A stretch of 64,000 nucleotides of DNA from Streptomyces scabiei 87.22. GTDB taxonomy: Bacteria; Actinomycetota; Actinomycetes; Streptomycetales; Streptomycetaceae. Below the pieces are notes generated by a model. The model saw only the letters and a list, made by a program, of their open reading frames with translations. It did not search any database and was not told the origin of the DNA. The stretch lies in assembly GCF_000091305.1 (NCBI RefSeq), contig NC_013929.1, forward strand, positions 992,001 through 1,056,000, read 5' to 3'. How positions within the stretch are numbered: the stretch's first letter is position 1; each line of letters starts with the position of its first letter. Below are positions 16,778-25,708 of this stretch, one piece after another. The position numbers were made by a program, and so were the translations under genes.

Positions 16778-17701
16778 TCAGCCGTCGTCGTCCCGCAGAC
16801 CGTGCCGGTACTGCCCCGGCGGCACCCCGTAACGCTCCCGGAACGCCCTGCTGAAGTGGGACGGACTGCCGAACCCGGAGGCCCCGGCCACTCGTTCCAC
16901 GGGCAGTTCCGTGGCCTCCAGCAGCCGGGCGGCGTGCCGGAGGCGGGCGTGGTGCAGGACCCGCATCGGGGAGTGCCCGAGCTGCTCGGTGAAGAGGTGC
17001 GCGAACCGGGACGGGGAGAGGGCCACGGACTCGGCGAGGGACCGGACGGTGTGCGGGGCTCCCGGGTCGGCGGCGATCAGGTCCTCCGCCCGGCGGATCC
17101 TCGGGTCCACGCCCGAGGGGCGCGGTTCGGACCGGGCGGCGGTCAGCAGCACCACCTCCTCCAGGGAGCACAGGGCGAGTTCGCGGGCCGCCGTGCCGTG
17201 GGCGACGGCGACCTCGGTGGAGGCGCCGCCCGGCGAGATGCCCCCGGCTGCGGGCGGCACGCCCTCGCCGGTCCAGCGGGCGTCGGCGAGCATCCGCCGG
17301 AAGGCCGCGTCGGCCCGTACGCGGATGCCGTCGAGGGCCGCCGGGAGGGCGTACAGCCGGTCCCCGGTCTCGTACGGGCGCAGCCAGGCCGTCCAGGACG
17401 CCCGCGGCTGGCAGTGCGCCCACCAGAACGCCCAGTGTCCGGCGCCGGGCGCGACCGCGTAGTGCTGGGGCACTCCGGGGCCGAGGACCACCAGGTCGCC
17501 GGGGTTCGCCCGGGCCCGTGCCGCGCCCTGCCGCAGCAGTCCCGCACCGCCCGTGGTCCAGGTGAACAGCCAGCTGTCCGCGCCGCGCGGCCGGTTCACC
17601 GCGTACGGCGGCATCTGGTCGAACCGGCCGACGATCATCTGGCCCGGGGGCGGTGAGGGATCGGCGGGCACAGCAGTCATGGGCAGGTCGTCAGCATGCA
17701 C
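16778..17701 (-). CDS. AraC-family transcriptional regulator
   Basis: About 307 residues. The N-terminal cupin-like sensor region (MIVGRFDQMPPYAVNRPRG, GDLVVLGPGVPQHY) is followed by a C-terminal double helix-turn-helix: TVRSLAESVALSPSRFAHLF, then FGSPSHFSRAFRERYGVPPG. The opening resembles the AraC_binding domain of sugar-responsive regulators. GTG 17701 was chosen because GGGAGG lies 6 bases upstream; ATG 17707 abuts that site and ATG 17680 has none. It is divergent from the PhyH dioxygenase at 17771, with only about 70 bases between starts, so it probably controls that gene. Confidence 0.88.
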   Translation of the reverse strand: MHADDLPMTAVPADPSPPPGQMIVGRFDQMPPYAVNRPRGADSWLFTWTTGGAGLLRQGAARARANPGDLVVLGPGVPQHYAVAPGAGHWAFWWAHCQPRASWTAWLRPYETGDRLYALPAALDGIRVRADAAFRRMLADARWTGEGVPPAAGGISPGGASTEVAVAHGTAARELALCSLEEVVLLTAARSEPRPSGVDPRIRRAEDLIAADPGAPHTVRSLAESVALSPSRFAHLFTEQLGHSPMRVLHHARLRHAARLLEATELPVERVAGASGFGSPSHFSRAFRERYGVPPGQYRHGLRDDDG

Positions 17702-17770
17702 AGACATCCTCCCCCGGGGTGCTCGGACCTAGCGTGGAGCACGATCGGGACGCAGGGAAGGGACACGCGG

Positions 17771-18565
17771 ATGGCAGTCACGGGCAGGACGGAGTTCGAG
17801 GAGAACGGCTTCCTGGTGGCGCGGGGGCTGTTCTCGCCGGCAGAGATCGAGGAGGTGTGCGACCGGTTCGAGGCCCTGCGGGCGGGCGGGCCGGTCCCGG
17901 GGCACTTCCGGCCCCGGACGCCCGCGGCGGGCCGGCCGGCCGACCCGCTGGACTCGCACCCCCGGGTGATGCACCCGCACCGCATCGACGAGCTGTCGCT
18001 GCGGGTGCTGCTGGACGCACGGCTGCGGGAGATCCTCGAAGGGCTGCTGGGGGAAGAGGTCCTGGCCGCGCAGAGCATGTTCTACTTCAAGCCGCCGGGG
18101 GCCCGGGGGCAGGCGCTGCACCAGGACAACTTCTATCTGCGGGTCGAACCGGGGACCTGTGTGGCGGCCTGGATCGCCTGCGATGTGATCGACCGCGCCA
18201 ACGGCGGCCTGGAGGTCGTCCCGGGCACGCACCGCATGGACCTGTTCTGTCCGGAGGAGGCGGACGCGGAGGTCTCCTTCGTCCGGGAGTACGTCCCGCC
18301 GCCGCCCGGTCTGGCGGCCGTGCCCGTCGACATGGCCCCGGGCGATGTCCTCTTCTTCAACGGCAGCCTCGTCCACGGCTCCCAGCCCAACCGCACCACC
18401 GACCGCTTCCGGCGCTCCTTCATCGGCCATTACGTGGGCCGCTCCACCGAGCGCATCGGCCGGTACTACGACGTGCTGACGATGAGCGGGGCTCCGGTGC
18501 CCATGCCGGAGAGTGAGGGAGCGGGCCCGTGCGGGACGGAGTTCGAGCCGGCGGGCGCCCACTGA
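17771..18565 (+). CDS. Phytanoyl-CoA dioxygenase (PhyH) family protein
   Basis: 264-residue Fe(II)/2-oxoglutarate-dependent oxygenase of the PhyH family. The iron ligands are His117 and Asp119 in ALHQDNFY and the distal His202 in SLVHGSQPN. The 2-oxoglutarate salt-bridge Arg follows in TDRFRRSF. GGLEVVPGTHR is the usual core strand. It hydroxylates a small organic substrate that cannot be read from the sequence. ATG 17771 follows a GGGAAGGGA site. It is transcribed away from an AraC regulator with a sugar-type sensor domain, which suggests a role in catabolism of a carbohydrate or sugar-linked compound (inference). Confidence 0.88.
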   Translation: MAVTGRTEFEENGFLVARGLFSPAEIEEVCDRFEALRAGGPVPGHFRPRTPAAGRPADPLDSHPRVMHPHRIDELSLRVLLDARLREILEGLLGEEVLAAQSMFYFKPPGARGQALHQDNFYLRVEPGTCVAAWIACDVIDRANGGLEVVPGTHRMDLFCPEEADAEVSFVREYVPPPPGLAAVPVDMAPGDVLFFNGSLVHGSQPNRTTDRFRRSFIGHYVGRSTERIGRYYDVLTMSGAPVPMPESEGAGPCGTEFEPAGAH

Positions 18566-18584
18566 ACCGGGTCCCCGCACCGGC

Positions 18585-19250
18585 TCAGCCCAGTTCGAGC
18601 AGCCCTCGCCGGACCGCCTCCGACACGGTGCTCGCCCGGTTCTCGGTGCCGAGCTTGCGGTAGACGCGGACCAGATGGGTCTTGATCGTGGCCTCGGTGA
18701 GGTGGAGGGCGGCGGCGATGGCCCGGTTGCTGCGGCCCAGCGCCAGCAGCCGTACGACCTCGATCTCCCGCTCGCTCAGGGCGGCACCCGGATCGGCCAG
18801 GTGACCGGCGAGGTGGCCCGCGGCCTCGGGGGCGAGTCCCATGCCGCCGGCCGCCGCGGCGCGCACCGCCCGGAAGAGTTCCTCGGGCGGGCCGGCCTTG
18901 AGGATGTAGCCGCGGGCGCCGGCCTCCATCGCGCGGACGACATCGTTCCGGGTGCCGGCGCCGGTGAGGACGACGACCCGGCTGCCGGGGGCCTCGGCGG
19001 TGATCCGCCGGGTCGCGTCCAGGCCGCCGAGCCGGTGGCCGGGGGCCGTGTCGTCGGTCAGGCGCAGGTCCATCAGCACCACGTCGGGGCCGAGCCGCGC
19101 GGCGAGCCGTACGGCCTCCTCGCCGTCCCCGGTCTCGCCGACGACGTCGAAGCCGGGCTCACCGGTCAGGAGGGCGCGCAGCCCGGCCCGTACGACCCGG
19201 TGGTCGTCGACGATCAGGACGCGCAGCGGGGTGTCGTCGGGGGCGGTCAC
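18585..19250 (-). CDS. NarL/FixJ-family response regulator
   Basis: 221 residues. The receiver domain (about 8-130) has VLIVDDHRVVRAG, the phospho-acceptor Asp61 in VLMDLRL and Lys in GYILKAGPP. A LuxR-type HTH (about 155-215) reads LSEREIEVVRLLALGRSNRA, then LTEATIKTHLVRVYRKLG. A short insert (DDTAPGHRLGG) after the acceptor Asp is notable. GTG 19250 overlaps the kinase stop by four bases (GTGA), showing translational coupling. It is the last gene of a solute-binding protein, kinase, regulator series. Confidence 0.93.
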   Translation of the reverse strand: MTAPDDTPLRVLIVDDHRVVRAGLRALLTGEPGFDVVGETGDGEEAVRLAARLGPDVVLMDLRLTDDTAPGHRLGGLDATRRITAEAPGSRVVVLTGAGTRNDVVRAMEAGARGYILKAGPPEELFRAVRAAAAGGMGLAPEAAGHLAGHLADPGAALSEREIEVVRLLALGRSNRAIAAALHLTEATIKTHLVRVYRKLGTENRASTVSEAVRRGLLELG

Positions 19251-20488
19251 CGCTCGCCCGCCGGGCCCGCGAGGGCGAGGGCGCCCACGGGAAGGCTGGC
19301 GCGGGCCAGGGTGCCGCGGCCGGGTGCGCTGCGGACGGTGAGCGAGCCGCCGAGGGCACCGAGGCGTGCGCGGCCCGCGGGCAGGCCGAGACCCCGGTCG
19401 CGCCGTCCCCTGCCGGCCTCCCGTGGCTCGAAGCCCACGCCGTCGTCCCGGACCTCGACGGTGACGGCCGTGTCGTCGCGGTGGTCGAGGGTGACCCAGA
19501 CGTGCCGGGCGCGGGCGTGTTCGCAGGCGTTGGCCAGCAGGCCCTGGGCGACGCGGAGCAGGGCGGCGGCCCGGTCGCGCGGCAGGTCGCCCGGCTCGCC
19601 CGCGGTGCGGAACAGCACCCGTGAAGGTGTGGCCGTGGTGCGGGCGCACAGGGTGCGCAGCGCCGTGGAGAGGTCGTCGTGCTCCAGGGCGGGCGGGGTG
19701 AGGTCGCCGATGATGGTGCGGGTCTCGGCGAGGTTGGCGCCGAGGGCGTCGACGACCGTACGGACCTGGGTCCTGGCGAGGTCGGGGCGGCGGTCCCAGT
19801 CGCGGTCGGCGGCCTGGAGGAGCATGCGGCTGCCCGCGAGTTCCTGGGCGAGAGTGTCGTGCAGGTCCCGGGCGATCCGCGCGCGCTCGGCGAGCCGACC
19901 GGCCTCGCGCTGCCCCCGCGCCAACTCGGCCCGGGTGCACCGCAGTTCGCCGAGCAGCCGCTGCTGGGCGCGGTAGAGCGCGACCGTGACCCAGAGTGCG
20001 ACGGCCGGCGGGACCACCAGTTCGGGGTGGGGGTTTCCGGAGGCGTGGGCGATCAGCAGGACCAGCAGCACGGTGATGCCGGCGACGGCGACGATCCCCG
20101 TACGGCCCGTGAACACCCGCAGGGCGAGGATCGCCAGCGGCAGTGCCAGCCAGGTGTAGGCGGTGGCGACCTCCGGGGGCGTCGCCCAGGAGATCCAGCA
20201 CCACAGCGCCAGCAGCGAGCCGAGCCACAGCGGGCGGCCCCGTCGCCCCAGCCGGTCCCAGAGGGCGAGCCCGGCCACGTAGCCGGCCGCCAGCGCCATG
20301 ATGAGCGGGACCAGTTCCCAGCAGGCCGCGGCGTTCCGGTCGACGAGGCCGACCACACCACCGACGACGACGGTGAGGAACAGCGCGTCCGGCAGCCGGC
20401 CCGGGGACAGCGGATTGCGGCGTACGAAGGCGGGGACGGCGATGGCGGGCACGGCGGCGATTCCCTCTGCGACGGTCCGGACGGGCAC
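19247..20488 (-). CDS. HisKA_3-type membrane sensor histidine kinase
   Basis: 413 residues. The N-terminal region has about six membrane helices (35-55, 58-78, 88-103, 112-127, 131-149, 157-172) and no large extracellular loop. A coiled coil leads to the dimerisation/phosphorylation helix RARIARDLHDTLAQE with His210. The HATPase domain has LLANACEHARARHV (N box) and VEVRDDGVGF (G1), then RDRGLGLPAGRARLG. GTG 20488 is the start. Since the sensor part is nearly all membrane, a separate ligand-binding protein could supply specificity. One is encoded 70 bases upstream on the same strand. Confidence 0.9.
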   Translation of the reverse strand: MPVRTVAEGIAAVPAIAVPAFVRRNPLSPGRLPDALFLTVVVGGVVGLVDRNAAACWELVPLIMALAAGYVAGLALWDRLGRRGRPLWLGSLLALWCWISWATPPEVATAYTWLALPLAILALRVFTGRTGIVAVAGITVLLVLLIAHASGNPHPELVVPPAVALWVTVALYRAQQRLLGELRCTRAELARGQREAGRLAERARIARDLHDTLAQELAGSRMLLQAADRDWDRRPDLARTQVRTVVDALGANLAETRTIIGDLTPPALEHDDLSTALRTLCARTTATPSRVLFRTAGEPGDLPRDRAAALLRVAQGLLANACEHARARHVWVTLDHRDDTAVTVEVRDDGVGFEPREAGRGRRDRGLGLPAGRARLGALGGSLTVRSAPGRGTLARASLPVGALALAGPAGER

Positions 20489-20558
20489 GGGGCCCGCCGA
20501 GTGTAGGGCGTGACACGTGTGACCGGGGTAAAGGAATGCGCCGTGCCCGGCGGGGAGT

Positions 20559-21707
20559 TCACCGTCCGGGGTGCAGCCCCAGGAAGCCCGGCGTGGGGTC
20601 GCCCTCGACCTCGCCGAAGTAGAGGGCGAAGGTCTGCTTCCAGCGCTCGACCGCGGCGCGGTCCTCCATGAACCGGGGAAAGCCGTCGAGGTGGGCGTCG
20701 CGGTAGGTCCAGACGGGCTTCAGACCGCCGGCGGGGGTGACGTCGGTGCGGACGGACCAGCCGTTGAAGGAGCCCTGCTGGCGCTCGGTGGACAGCGCCC
20801 AGTTGAGGTAGAGCTTGGCGGCGGTGGGGTGGGCGGCCTTCCGGAGGATCGCGGCGCGCTGGCCCCAGGCCATGAAGGGGTGTCCGTCGGCCACCCCGAA
20901 GCGGGTCGGGGCGGTCGGGGGCGCGGTCAGCGAGCCGGAGCCGCCGACGCCGACGGCCTTCTGCCGGGAGTTGACCGCGACACCGGGGGTGTGCGAACCA
21001 CGGTTGAACTGCGGCTGCTGGGCGGCGAACTTCGCGATCCAGTCCCACCCGTACGCCTGCTGGTAGAGGGAGAACAGGTAGAGCACCGCGTCGTCGTCGT
21101 GCGGGTAGGAGGAGGCGATGGCGTTCTTCCAGCGCGGGTCGGTCAGTTCCTTCGGGGACCTGGGCGCGTTCCCGGCGACGGCGTCGACGCCGTACAGGTA
21201 GCTGAAGGCGATGACCTGGATGGCCGTCCACGCGCCCTGCGGGTCGCGGAAGTCCTTGTACAGCTTGGAGAATCCGGCCGGCTTGTAGGGCAGCAGCCTG
21301 CCCTGGCTCTTCCAGCGGGTGAAGTCCTGCAGTGTCTGGAGCTGGACGAGGTCGGGGACCAGGGTGCCGGTCGCGAGCTGGTTGTCGACGCGGACGTCGT
21401 GGTACTTGCTGTAGTCCACGATCATCTTCAGGTCGATGTCCGGGAAACGGGTGCGGAACGCCTGCGCGGTGAAGTCCTGCTGGCCGGCGGTGTCGCCGCC
21501 CGCGTAGATCACGAGCCTGCCGCCCTCGGCGACCGCGTCGCGGTACAGCTCGTCGAGGGAACGGGTCTCCTCGGTGCCCGCCGCCGGGGTACCGGAGCCG
21601 GCCGCCGACGCGGTGGCGGCCCGGGCGGTGCCGGCCGCTGCGAGGCCGCCGAGCGCGGCGCCCGCCGAGGTGGTGAGGACGCGTCGCCTGCTGAAACTGC
21701 CGACCAT
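20559..21707 (-). CDS. Tat-exported extracellular solute-binding protein, no transporter adjacent
   Basis: 382 residues. A Tat signal, SFSRRRVLTTSAGAALGG, ends near ARA. There is no lipobox Cys, so the protein should be released or loosely held. The body looks like an ABC-type class of binding proteins for iron, thiamine or phosphonates: GRLVIYAGGDTAGQQDFTAQ, LATGTLVPDLVQLQTLQDF, then GVAVNSRQKAVGVGGSG. No permease or ATPase gene is next to it. It is instead followed by a histidine kinase and response regulator on the same strand. ATG 21707 has an AAGGA-type site about 8-10 bases upstream. The ligand is unknown. Confidence 0.85.
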   Translation of the reverse strand: MVGSFSRRRVLTTSAGAALGGLAAAGTARAATASAAGSGTPAAGTEETRSLDELYRDAVAEGGRLVIYAGGDTAGQQDFTAQAFRTRFPDIDLKMIVDYSKYHDVRVDNQLATGTLVPDLVQLQTLQDFTRWKSQGRLLPYKPAGFSKLYKDFRDPQGAWTAIQVIAFSYLYGVDAVAGNAPRSPKELTDPRWKNAIASSYPHDDDAVLYLFSLYQQAYGWDWIAKFAAQQPQFNRGSHTPGVAVNSRQKAVGVGGSGSLTAPPTAPTRFGVADGHPFMAWGQRAAILRKAAHPTAAKLYLNWALSTERQQGSFNGWSVRTDVTPAGGLKPVWTYRDAHLDGFPRFMEDRAAVERWKQTFALYFGEVEGDPTPGFLGLHPGR

Positions 21708-21951
21708 GGGGGGAGGTCCTTTCGGGGCTGGGCTCGTACGGCGGTGCCGCTGCGGCGGCACCGCAAGTCTGTGACCGGCGGCCCCGGCCCCGCGTCGTCC
21801 GGAAGCCGACGGCCTGTTCAACCGTTCGGTTGAAGGGGCGCCGGGGCGGAAAGGACGCTCTGCACCGGGCGGTCCCGCGCGCAAGACGGCCCTCGCTCTC
21901 CCCCGGGCGGCTCCTCGGCCGTCCCGGGCCGCTTTCCGGAAGGGAACCCGT

Positions 21952-22743
21952 ATGACCGGCGTCCGCGTCACGCACATCGGCGGTCCGACCGCCCTGATCG
22001 AGATCGGCGGGCTGCGGCTGCTCACCGACCCGACGTTCGACCCGCCGGGCCGCCGCTACGCCTTCGGCTGGGGCACCTCGTCCCACAAGACCGCCGGGCC
22101 CGCGCTGCCGGCCGCCGACCTGCCCCCGATCGACGCGGTACTGCTCACCCACGACCACCACGGCGACAACCTCGACGACGCGGGCCGCGCCCTGCTGCCG
22201 GGCGCGCGGACCGTGCTCACCACCCCGTCCGGGGCCCGGCGACTGGGCGGCAACGCGCGCGGGCTGGCCCCCTGGGACACCTGGCGGCTGTCCGCCCCCG
22301 ACGGCACGACCGTCGAGGTGACCGCCACCCCCGCCCGGCACGGCCCGCCGCTGTCCCGCCCGATCGTCGGCGAGGTCACCGGCTTCGCGCTCGGCTGGCC
22401 GGGCCAGCGGCACGGGACGCTGTGGATCTCCGGCGACACCGTGCTCTTCGACGGCGTCCGTGAGGTCGGCCGCCGGATGGCCGTGGGTACCGCGCTGCTC
22501 CATCTCGGCGGCGTCGGCTTCCCGGTGACCGGCCCGCTCCGCTACACGATGACCGCCGCCGAGGCCGTGGAGGTCTGCCGGCGCTTGCGTCCCCGCACCG
22601 TCGTGCCGGTGCACTACGAGGGCTGGGGGCACTTCCGGGAGGGCCGGGCGGCGGCCGAGCGGACGCTGGCCGGTGCCCCGGACCAGGTGCGGGACGCCTT
22701 CCGCTGGCTGCCGCCGGGCACGGCGGCGGAACTCACGGTCTGA
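21952..22743 (+). CDS. MBL-fold metallo-hydrolase (UlaG-like)
   Basis: 263-residue cytoplasmic metallo-beta-lactamase-fold protein of the UlaG-like branch, whose members act on lactones or phosphodiesters. VRVTHIGGPTALIEIGG is the first strand. The metal motif reads THDHHGDN at 66-73, giving HxH but G-D in place of the usual D-H. Further ligands are ARHGP, SGDTV and PVHYEGW. This variant appears typical of a streptomycete subgroup. ATG 21952 is the start. Its last 11 bases overlap the end of the converging flavoprotein gene. The substrate is unknown. Confidence 0.88.
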   Translation: MTGVRVTHIGGPTALIEIGGLRLLTDPTFDPPGRRYAFGWGTSSHKTAGPALPAADLPPIDAVLLTHDHHGDNLDDAGRALLPGARTVLTTPSGARRLGGNARGLAPWDTWRLSAPDGTTVEVTATPARHGPPLSRPIVGEVTGFALGWPGQRHGTLWISGDTVLFDGVREVGRRMAVGTALLHLGGVGFPVTGPLRYTMTAAEAVEVCRRLRPRTVVPVHYEGWGHFREGRAAAERTLAGAPDQVRDAFRWLPPGTAAELTV

Positions 22744-23320
22744 GGGAGGTCCCCCCGCCGTCCGCCTCCAGCAGGTCCAGCGCCCGTTCCCAGTGGAACT
22801 CCCCGCGCCCGCCGTCCTCGTCGCCCTCACCGGCGTACGGATCACCGAACCGGACTCCCATGCCGCGCAGCCGCTCCAGGCTCGCGCGGTAGGCCGGGTG
22901 GGCGGCGAGCGCGTCGGCCACGCAGGGCAGGACGGCGACGGGGACACCGAGGCCGGACACCTCGCACAGGGTGCCGACCGCGAGGGTGTCGGCGAGGCCC
23001 GCGGCCCACTTGTTGACGGTGTTGAAGGTGGCGGGCGCGACCACGACGGCGTCCGGCGGCGGGAAGGGGCGGGGGTCGCCCGGCCGGCGCCAGGCGGACC
23101 GGATCGGGCGGCCGGTCTGTGCCTCGACCGCCGCCGTGTCGAAGAACCCGCCCAGGGCGACGGGTGTCGCGATGACCCCGACCTCCCAGTCCCGCTCCTG
23201 CGCGGCGGTGATCAGCCTGCCGACCTCCGCGGCGATGCCGGCGGCACAGACGACGACGTAGAGGAAGGGTCTCCCGTTCTGCCCGGAGCGGGCGGCGGCC
23301 GGGTTCGCGGTGGCAGTCAC
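22733..23320 (-). CDS. Flavoprotein (HFCD/phosphopantothenoylcysteine-decarboxylase-like)
   Basis: 195-residue protein with the Rossmann-like fold of homo-oligomeric FMN-binding Cys decarboxylases. FLYVVVCAAGIAAEVGRLI, then VGVIATPVALGGF, DAVVVAPATFNTVNKWAAGL and VPVAVLPCVADALAAHPA are the family strands. The PATFNTVNKWA motif is the FMN/active-site loop. It is too short for a CoaBC fusion, so it is a stand-alone flavoprotein of unknown substrate. The final strand differs from classic EpiD-type decarboxylases, so redox or binding roles are possible. It overlaps the MBL gene tail to tail and is followed upstream by the LuxR gene on the same strand. Confidence 0.82.
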   Translation of the reverse strand: MTATANPAAARSGQNGRPFLYVVVCAAGIAAEVGRLITAAQERDWEVGVIATPVALGGFFDTAAVEAQTGRPIRSAWRRPGDPRPFPPPDAVVVAPATFNTVNKWAAGLADTLAVGTLCEVSGLGVPVAVLPCVADALAAHPAYRASLERLRGMGVRFGDPYAGEGDEDGGRGEFHWERALDLLEADGGGTSLRP

Positions 23321-23343
23321 CCGTCGACCCTACTCACCCCGGA

Positions 23344-24372
23344 TCACCCTCCGGGCGGTCCCTCGACGAAACGTTCGACGTCCGCGGCGGTCGGCCGGAG
23401 CAGTCCGTCGCGTACGGCCAGGGCCGTGGCCTCGGCGCGGGAGGCGGCGCCGGTCTTGCGCAGCAGATGCTCGACGTGGGTGTGCACGGTGCGCGGGGAC
23501 AGGAACAGCGCCTGGGCGATGGCCTGGTTGGTCATACCGGTGGCCGCCCGGGTGAGCACCTCCAGCTCGCGAGGGCTGAGCCCGTACGGCAGCGGGGCGG
23601 GCGTCTCGTGCACGAGGACGGCCCGGCGGACGACGGCCGAACCGAGCGTGTGGCGGCGGACGGTGACCCGGTGCCAGTCGGGGCCGACGGGCCAGAGCAG
23701 GCGCAGCCGGGTGCCGCCCGAGTCGGCGAAGGCGCGCACGAGACGGCGGAACTCGGTGTCGCGGAGGACCAGGGCGGGGTCCCGCCCCGGGAGTTCGAGG
23801 ACGTCGTCGGCGACGGCCAGGCTCGCCCGGCCGCCGGACGGGAGGTCGGGGAGGTCGCCCGCGTGCGCGGTGGGGTCGGCGAGGACGCCGAGGGCGGGCA
23901 GCAGGGACGCGAGCAGCCGGCGGGTGTCGGTGTCGTAGGCGTCGGGGGTCGCGGTGGAGAGGGTGATCAGGCCGACGAGGCGGCCGTGGTGGTGCAGGGC
24001 GCCCGTCACCGCGTCCCGGACGCCCGCCGGGCGCATGCGTTCGGCGTAGAACCAGCCGTCGCGGTAGCGCTCGCCCGGGTCCTCGACGTCCTCGCTGATG
24101 GAGGGCGGGATCGCGCTGCGCAGGACGTTGGCGTACCAGGGGGTGGAGACGAACTCGGCGGCGAGGGCGGCGGACACGTCGGCGTCGTAGCCGAGACCCG
24201 CGACCTGGACGTGGGTGCCGGTGATCGGGTCGATCTCCAGGAGGGTGGCGGCGTCGAGGGGCAGGGCGCGGCCGAGTTCGTGGAGGGCCTCGGCGCAGGC
24301 GGAGGCGGTGTCGCGTTCACGGGTGAGCATGCCGATGCGGGCGGCCGCGGCGAGCTGGTGGTGGGTGAGCAT
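23344..24372 (-). CDS. GAF-domain LuxR-family regulator
   Basis: 342 residues. A GAF-like sensor (about 20-190; LLEIDPITGTHVQVAGLGYD, GRLVGLITLSTATPD) comes first. A C-terminal LuxR HTH (about 267-315; LSPRELEVLTRAATGMTNQA, FLSPRTVHTHVEHLLRKTG) follows. There is no receiver domain, so it senses a ligand directly or through a partner. ATG 24372 is the start. A good promoter (TTGTCC, 17 bases, TATCGT) lies at 24422-24450. It is divergent from the binding-protein gene of the ABC importer/amidohydrolase operon and is the likely local regulator of that operon. Confidence 0.88.
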   Translation of the reverse strand: MLTHHQLAAAARIGMLTRERDTASACAEALHELGRALPLDAATLLEIDPITGTHVQVAGLGYDADVSAALAAEFVSTPWYANVLRSAIPPSISEDVEDPGERYRDGWFYAERMRPAGVRDAVTGALHHHGRLVGLITLSTATPDAYDTDTRRLLASLLPALGVLADPTAHAGDLPDLPSGGRASLAVADDVLELPGRDPALVLRDTEFRRLVRAFADSGGTRLRLLWPVGPDWHRVTVRRHTLGSAVVRRAVLVHETPAPLPYGLSPRELEVLTRAATGMTNQAIAQALFLSPRTVHTHVEHLLRKTGAASRAEATALAVRDGLLRPTAADVERFVEGPPGG

Positions 24373-24421
24373 GCGCGCCTCCCGGGGCCGCCCCGAGACC
24401 GGTCAGGTCGTTTGGGCCCTA

Positions 24422-24450
24422 ACGATAGAGCGGTCCCGATAAGTGGACAA
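24422..24450 (-). promoter_or_regulatory. Predicted promoter of the GAF-LuxR gene
   Basis: Minus-strand TTGTCC (24450-24445) and TATCGT (24427-24422) are 17 bases apart, close to the vegetative sigma consensus. The start point would be near 24415, giving a leader of about 40 bases. Confidence 0.55.
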
Positions 24451-24661
24451 GGCACACACCGGCCCCGGCCCGCACGGCCGCGCGCACCCCGTCGCCATCC
24501 GCACCCCCTCCACCACCTGCACCCCCTCCGCCACCCGTACCTCGTCCGCCGCGCGCTCTCGGTATTTGTACGGATGGTGGGGCCGGGCGCCGGGGTCTTT
24601 CCTGTTCGGCACAGCACGTCGCCCGCCGCCGGCGGGCCCCGCCCCCTTGGAGATCCCCGCC

Positions 24662-25699
24662 ATGAGCAGACGCCCCCTTTCCGTCACCCCGGCCTCGCGC
24701 AGGCAGTTCCTCGCCTGGTCCGCCGGAGCGCTCACCGCGACCGGGCTGGCCGCCACGGGCTGCAGCGCCCCGGAGAGCGGCTCCGGCTCGGCGAAGGCGG
24801 CGGACACGTCCCCCTCCACCCGCAAGCTCACCCAGATCGGGCTCGACTACCCCTTCACCCAGATCCCGCTCTACAGCACCCTCGTGAAGCTGTCGACGGC
24901 CGCCGCGAAGAAGCACGACATCAAGCTGCTGACGACGAGCGACGCGAGCAACCCCGACACCCAGGCCAGCAACCTCAACGCCTGGGTCGCCCGGAAGACG
25001 CAGGCCATCGTGTCGTTCCCGATGGTCTTCGAGGCCACCGAGGCGATCGCCAAGGCGGCCCTGGACGCCGGCCTGATCTGGGTGACGTACGGCGGGACGC
25101 TGGAGAGTCAGAGCGCCGACATCCGGTTCAGCTTCCGGGAGAGCGGCACGCTGCTCGGTGAGTCGGCCGCCAAGTGGGCCGCCGAGGCGCTGAACGGGAA
25201 GGGGAAGGTCGCGTTTCTGGTCGACAACACGATCGACCTGGGCCGGGAGCGCACCAAGGGCATGATCGACGCGTTCACCAAGCTCGCGCCCGGGGTCGAC
25301 GTGGTGGCGCAGGAACAGGCCATCGACCCCGACACGGGCCTGTCGAAGTCCACCGCGCTGCTCGCCAAGCACCCCGATCTGAACATCGTCCTCGGTGTCA
25401 CGGACGCGGCGGCGTACGGCGGGTTCAAGGCGCTGCAGCAGGCCGGGCGCAAGAAGGGCGACCGGAAGACGTTCGTCGGCGGCCAGGACGGTTCGGCGCC
25501 CTCCCTCCTCGCCATCAAGCAGGGCACGTTCTACCGGGCCTCCGCCGCGCTCGCCCCGCTGGACATCTCCAACGCCATCGTGGAGGTGCCGCTCGCGGTC
25601 GCCGCCGGTAAGGCGGACCCGAGTGTCGACGTGCCGGTCAAGCTGGTCCAGCGCGGCGACACGGCGGAGATCGACGCGCTGCTCGCCCAGAACGGCTAG
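24662..25699 (+). CDS. CUT2/RbsB-type substrate-binding lipoprotein
   Basis: 345 residues. A Tat-type start (ASRRQFLAWSAGAL) with lipobox LAATGC gives lipid-anchored Cys34. The mature part is a Peripla_BP_4-type (ribose/galactose-like) binding protein: TQIGLDYPFTQIPLYSTLVK, then SNLNAWVARKTQAIVSFPMV and FVGGQDGSAPSLLAIKQG. It delivers substrate to the ABC importer encoded just downstream (9-base gap to the ATPase gene). ATG 24662 follows GGAG. The family often binds sugars, but the amidohydrolase in the operon argues that the ligand here may be an amide, imide or similar compound. Confidence 0.9.
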   Translation: MSRRPLSVTPASRRQFLAWSAGALTATGLAATGCSAPESGSGSAKAADTSPSTRKLTQIGLDYPFTQIPLYSTLVKLSTAAAKKHDIKLLTTSDASNPDTQASNLNAWVARKTQAIVSFPMVFEATEAIAKAALDAGLIWVTYGGTLESQSADIRFSFRESGTLLGESAAKWAAEALNGKGKVAFLVDNTIDLGRERTKGMIDAFTKLAPGVDVVAQEQAIDPDTGLSKSTALLAKHPDLNIVLGVTDAAAYGGFKALQQAGRKKGDRKTFVGGQDGSAPSLLAIKQGTFYRASAALAPLDISNAIVEVPLAVAAGKADPSVDVPVKLVQRGDTAEIDALLAQNG

Positions 25700-25708
25700 G
25701 GCCGCGCG

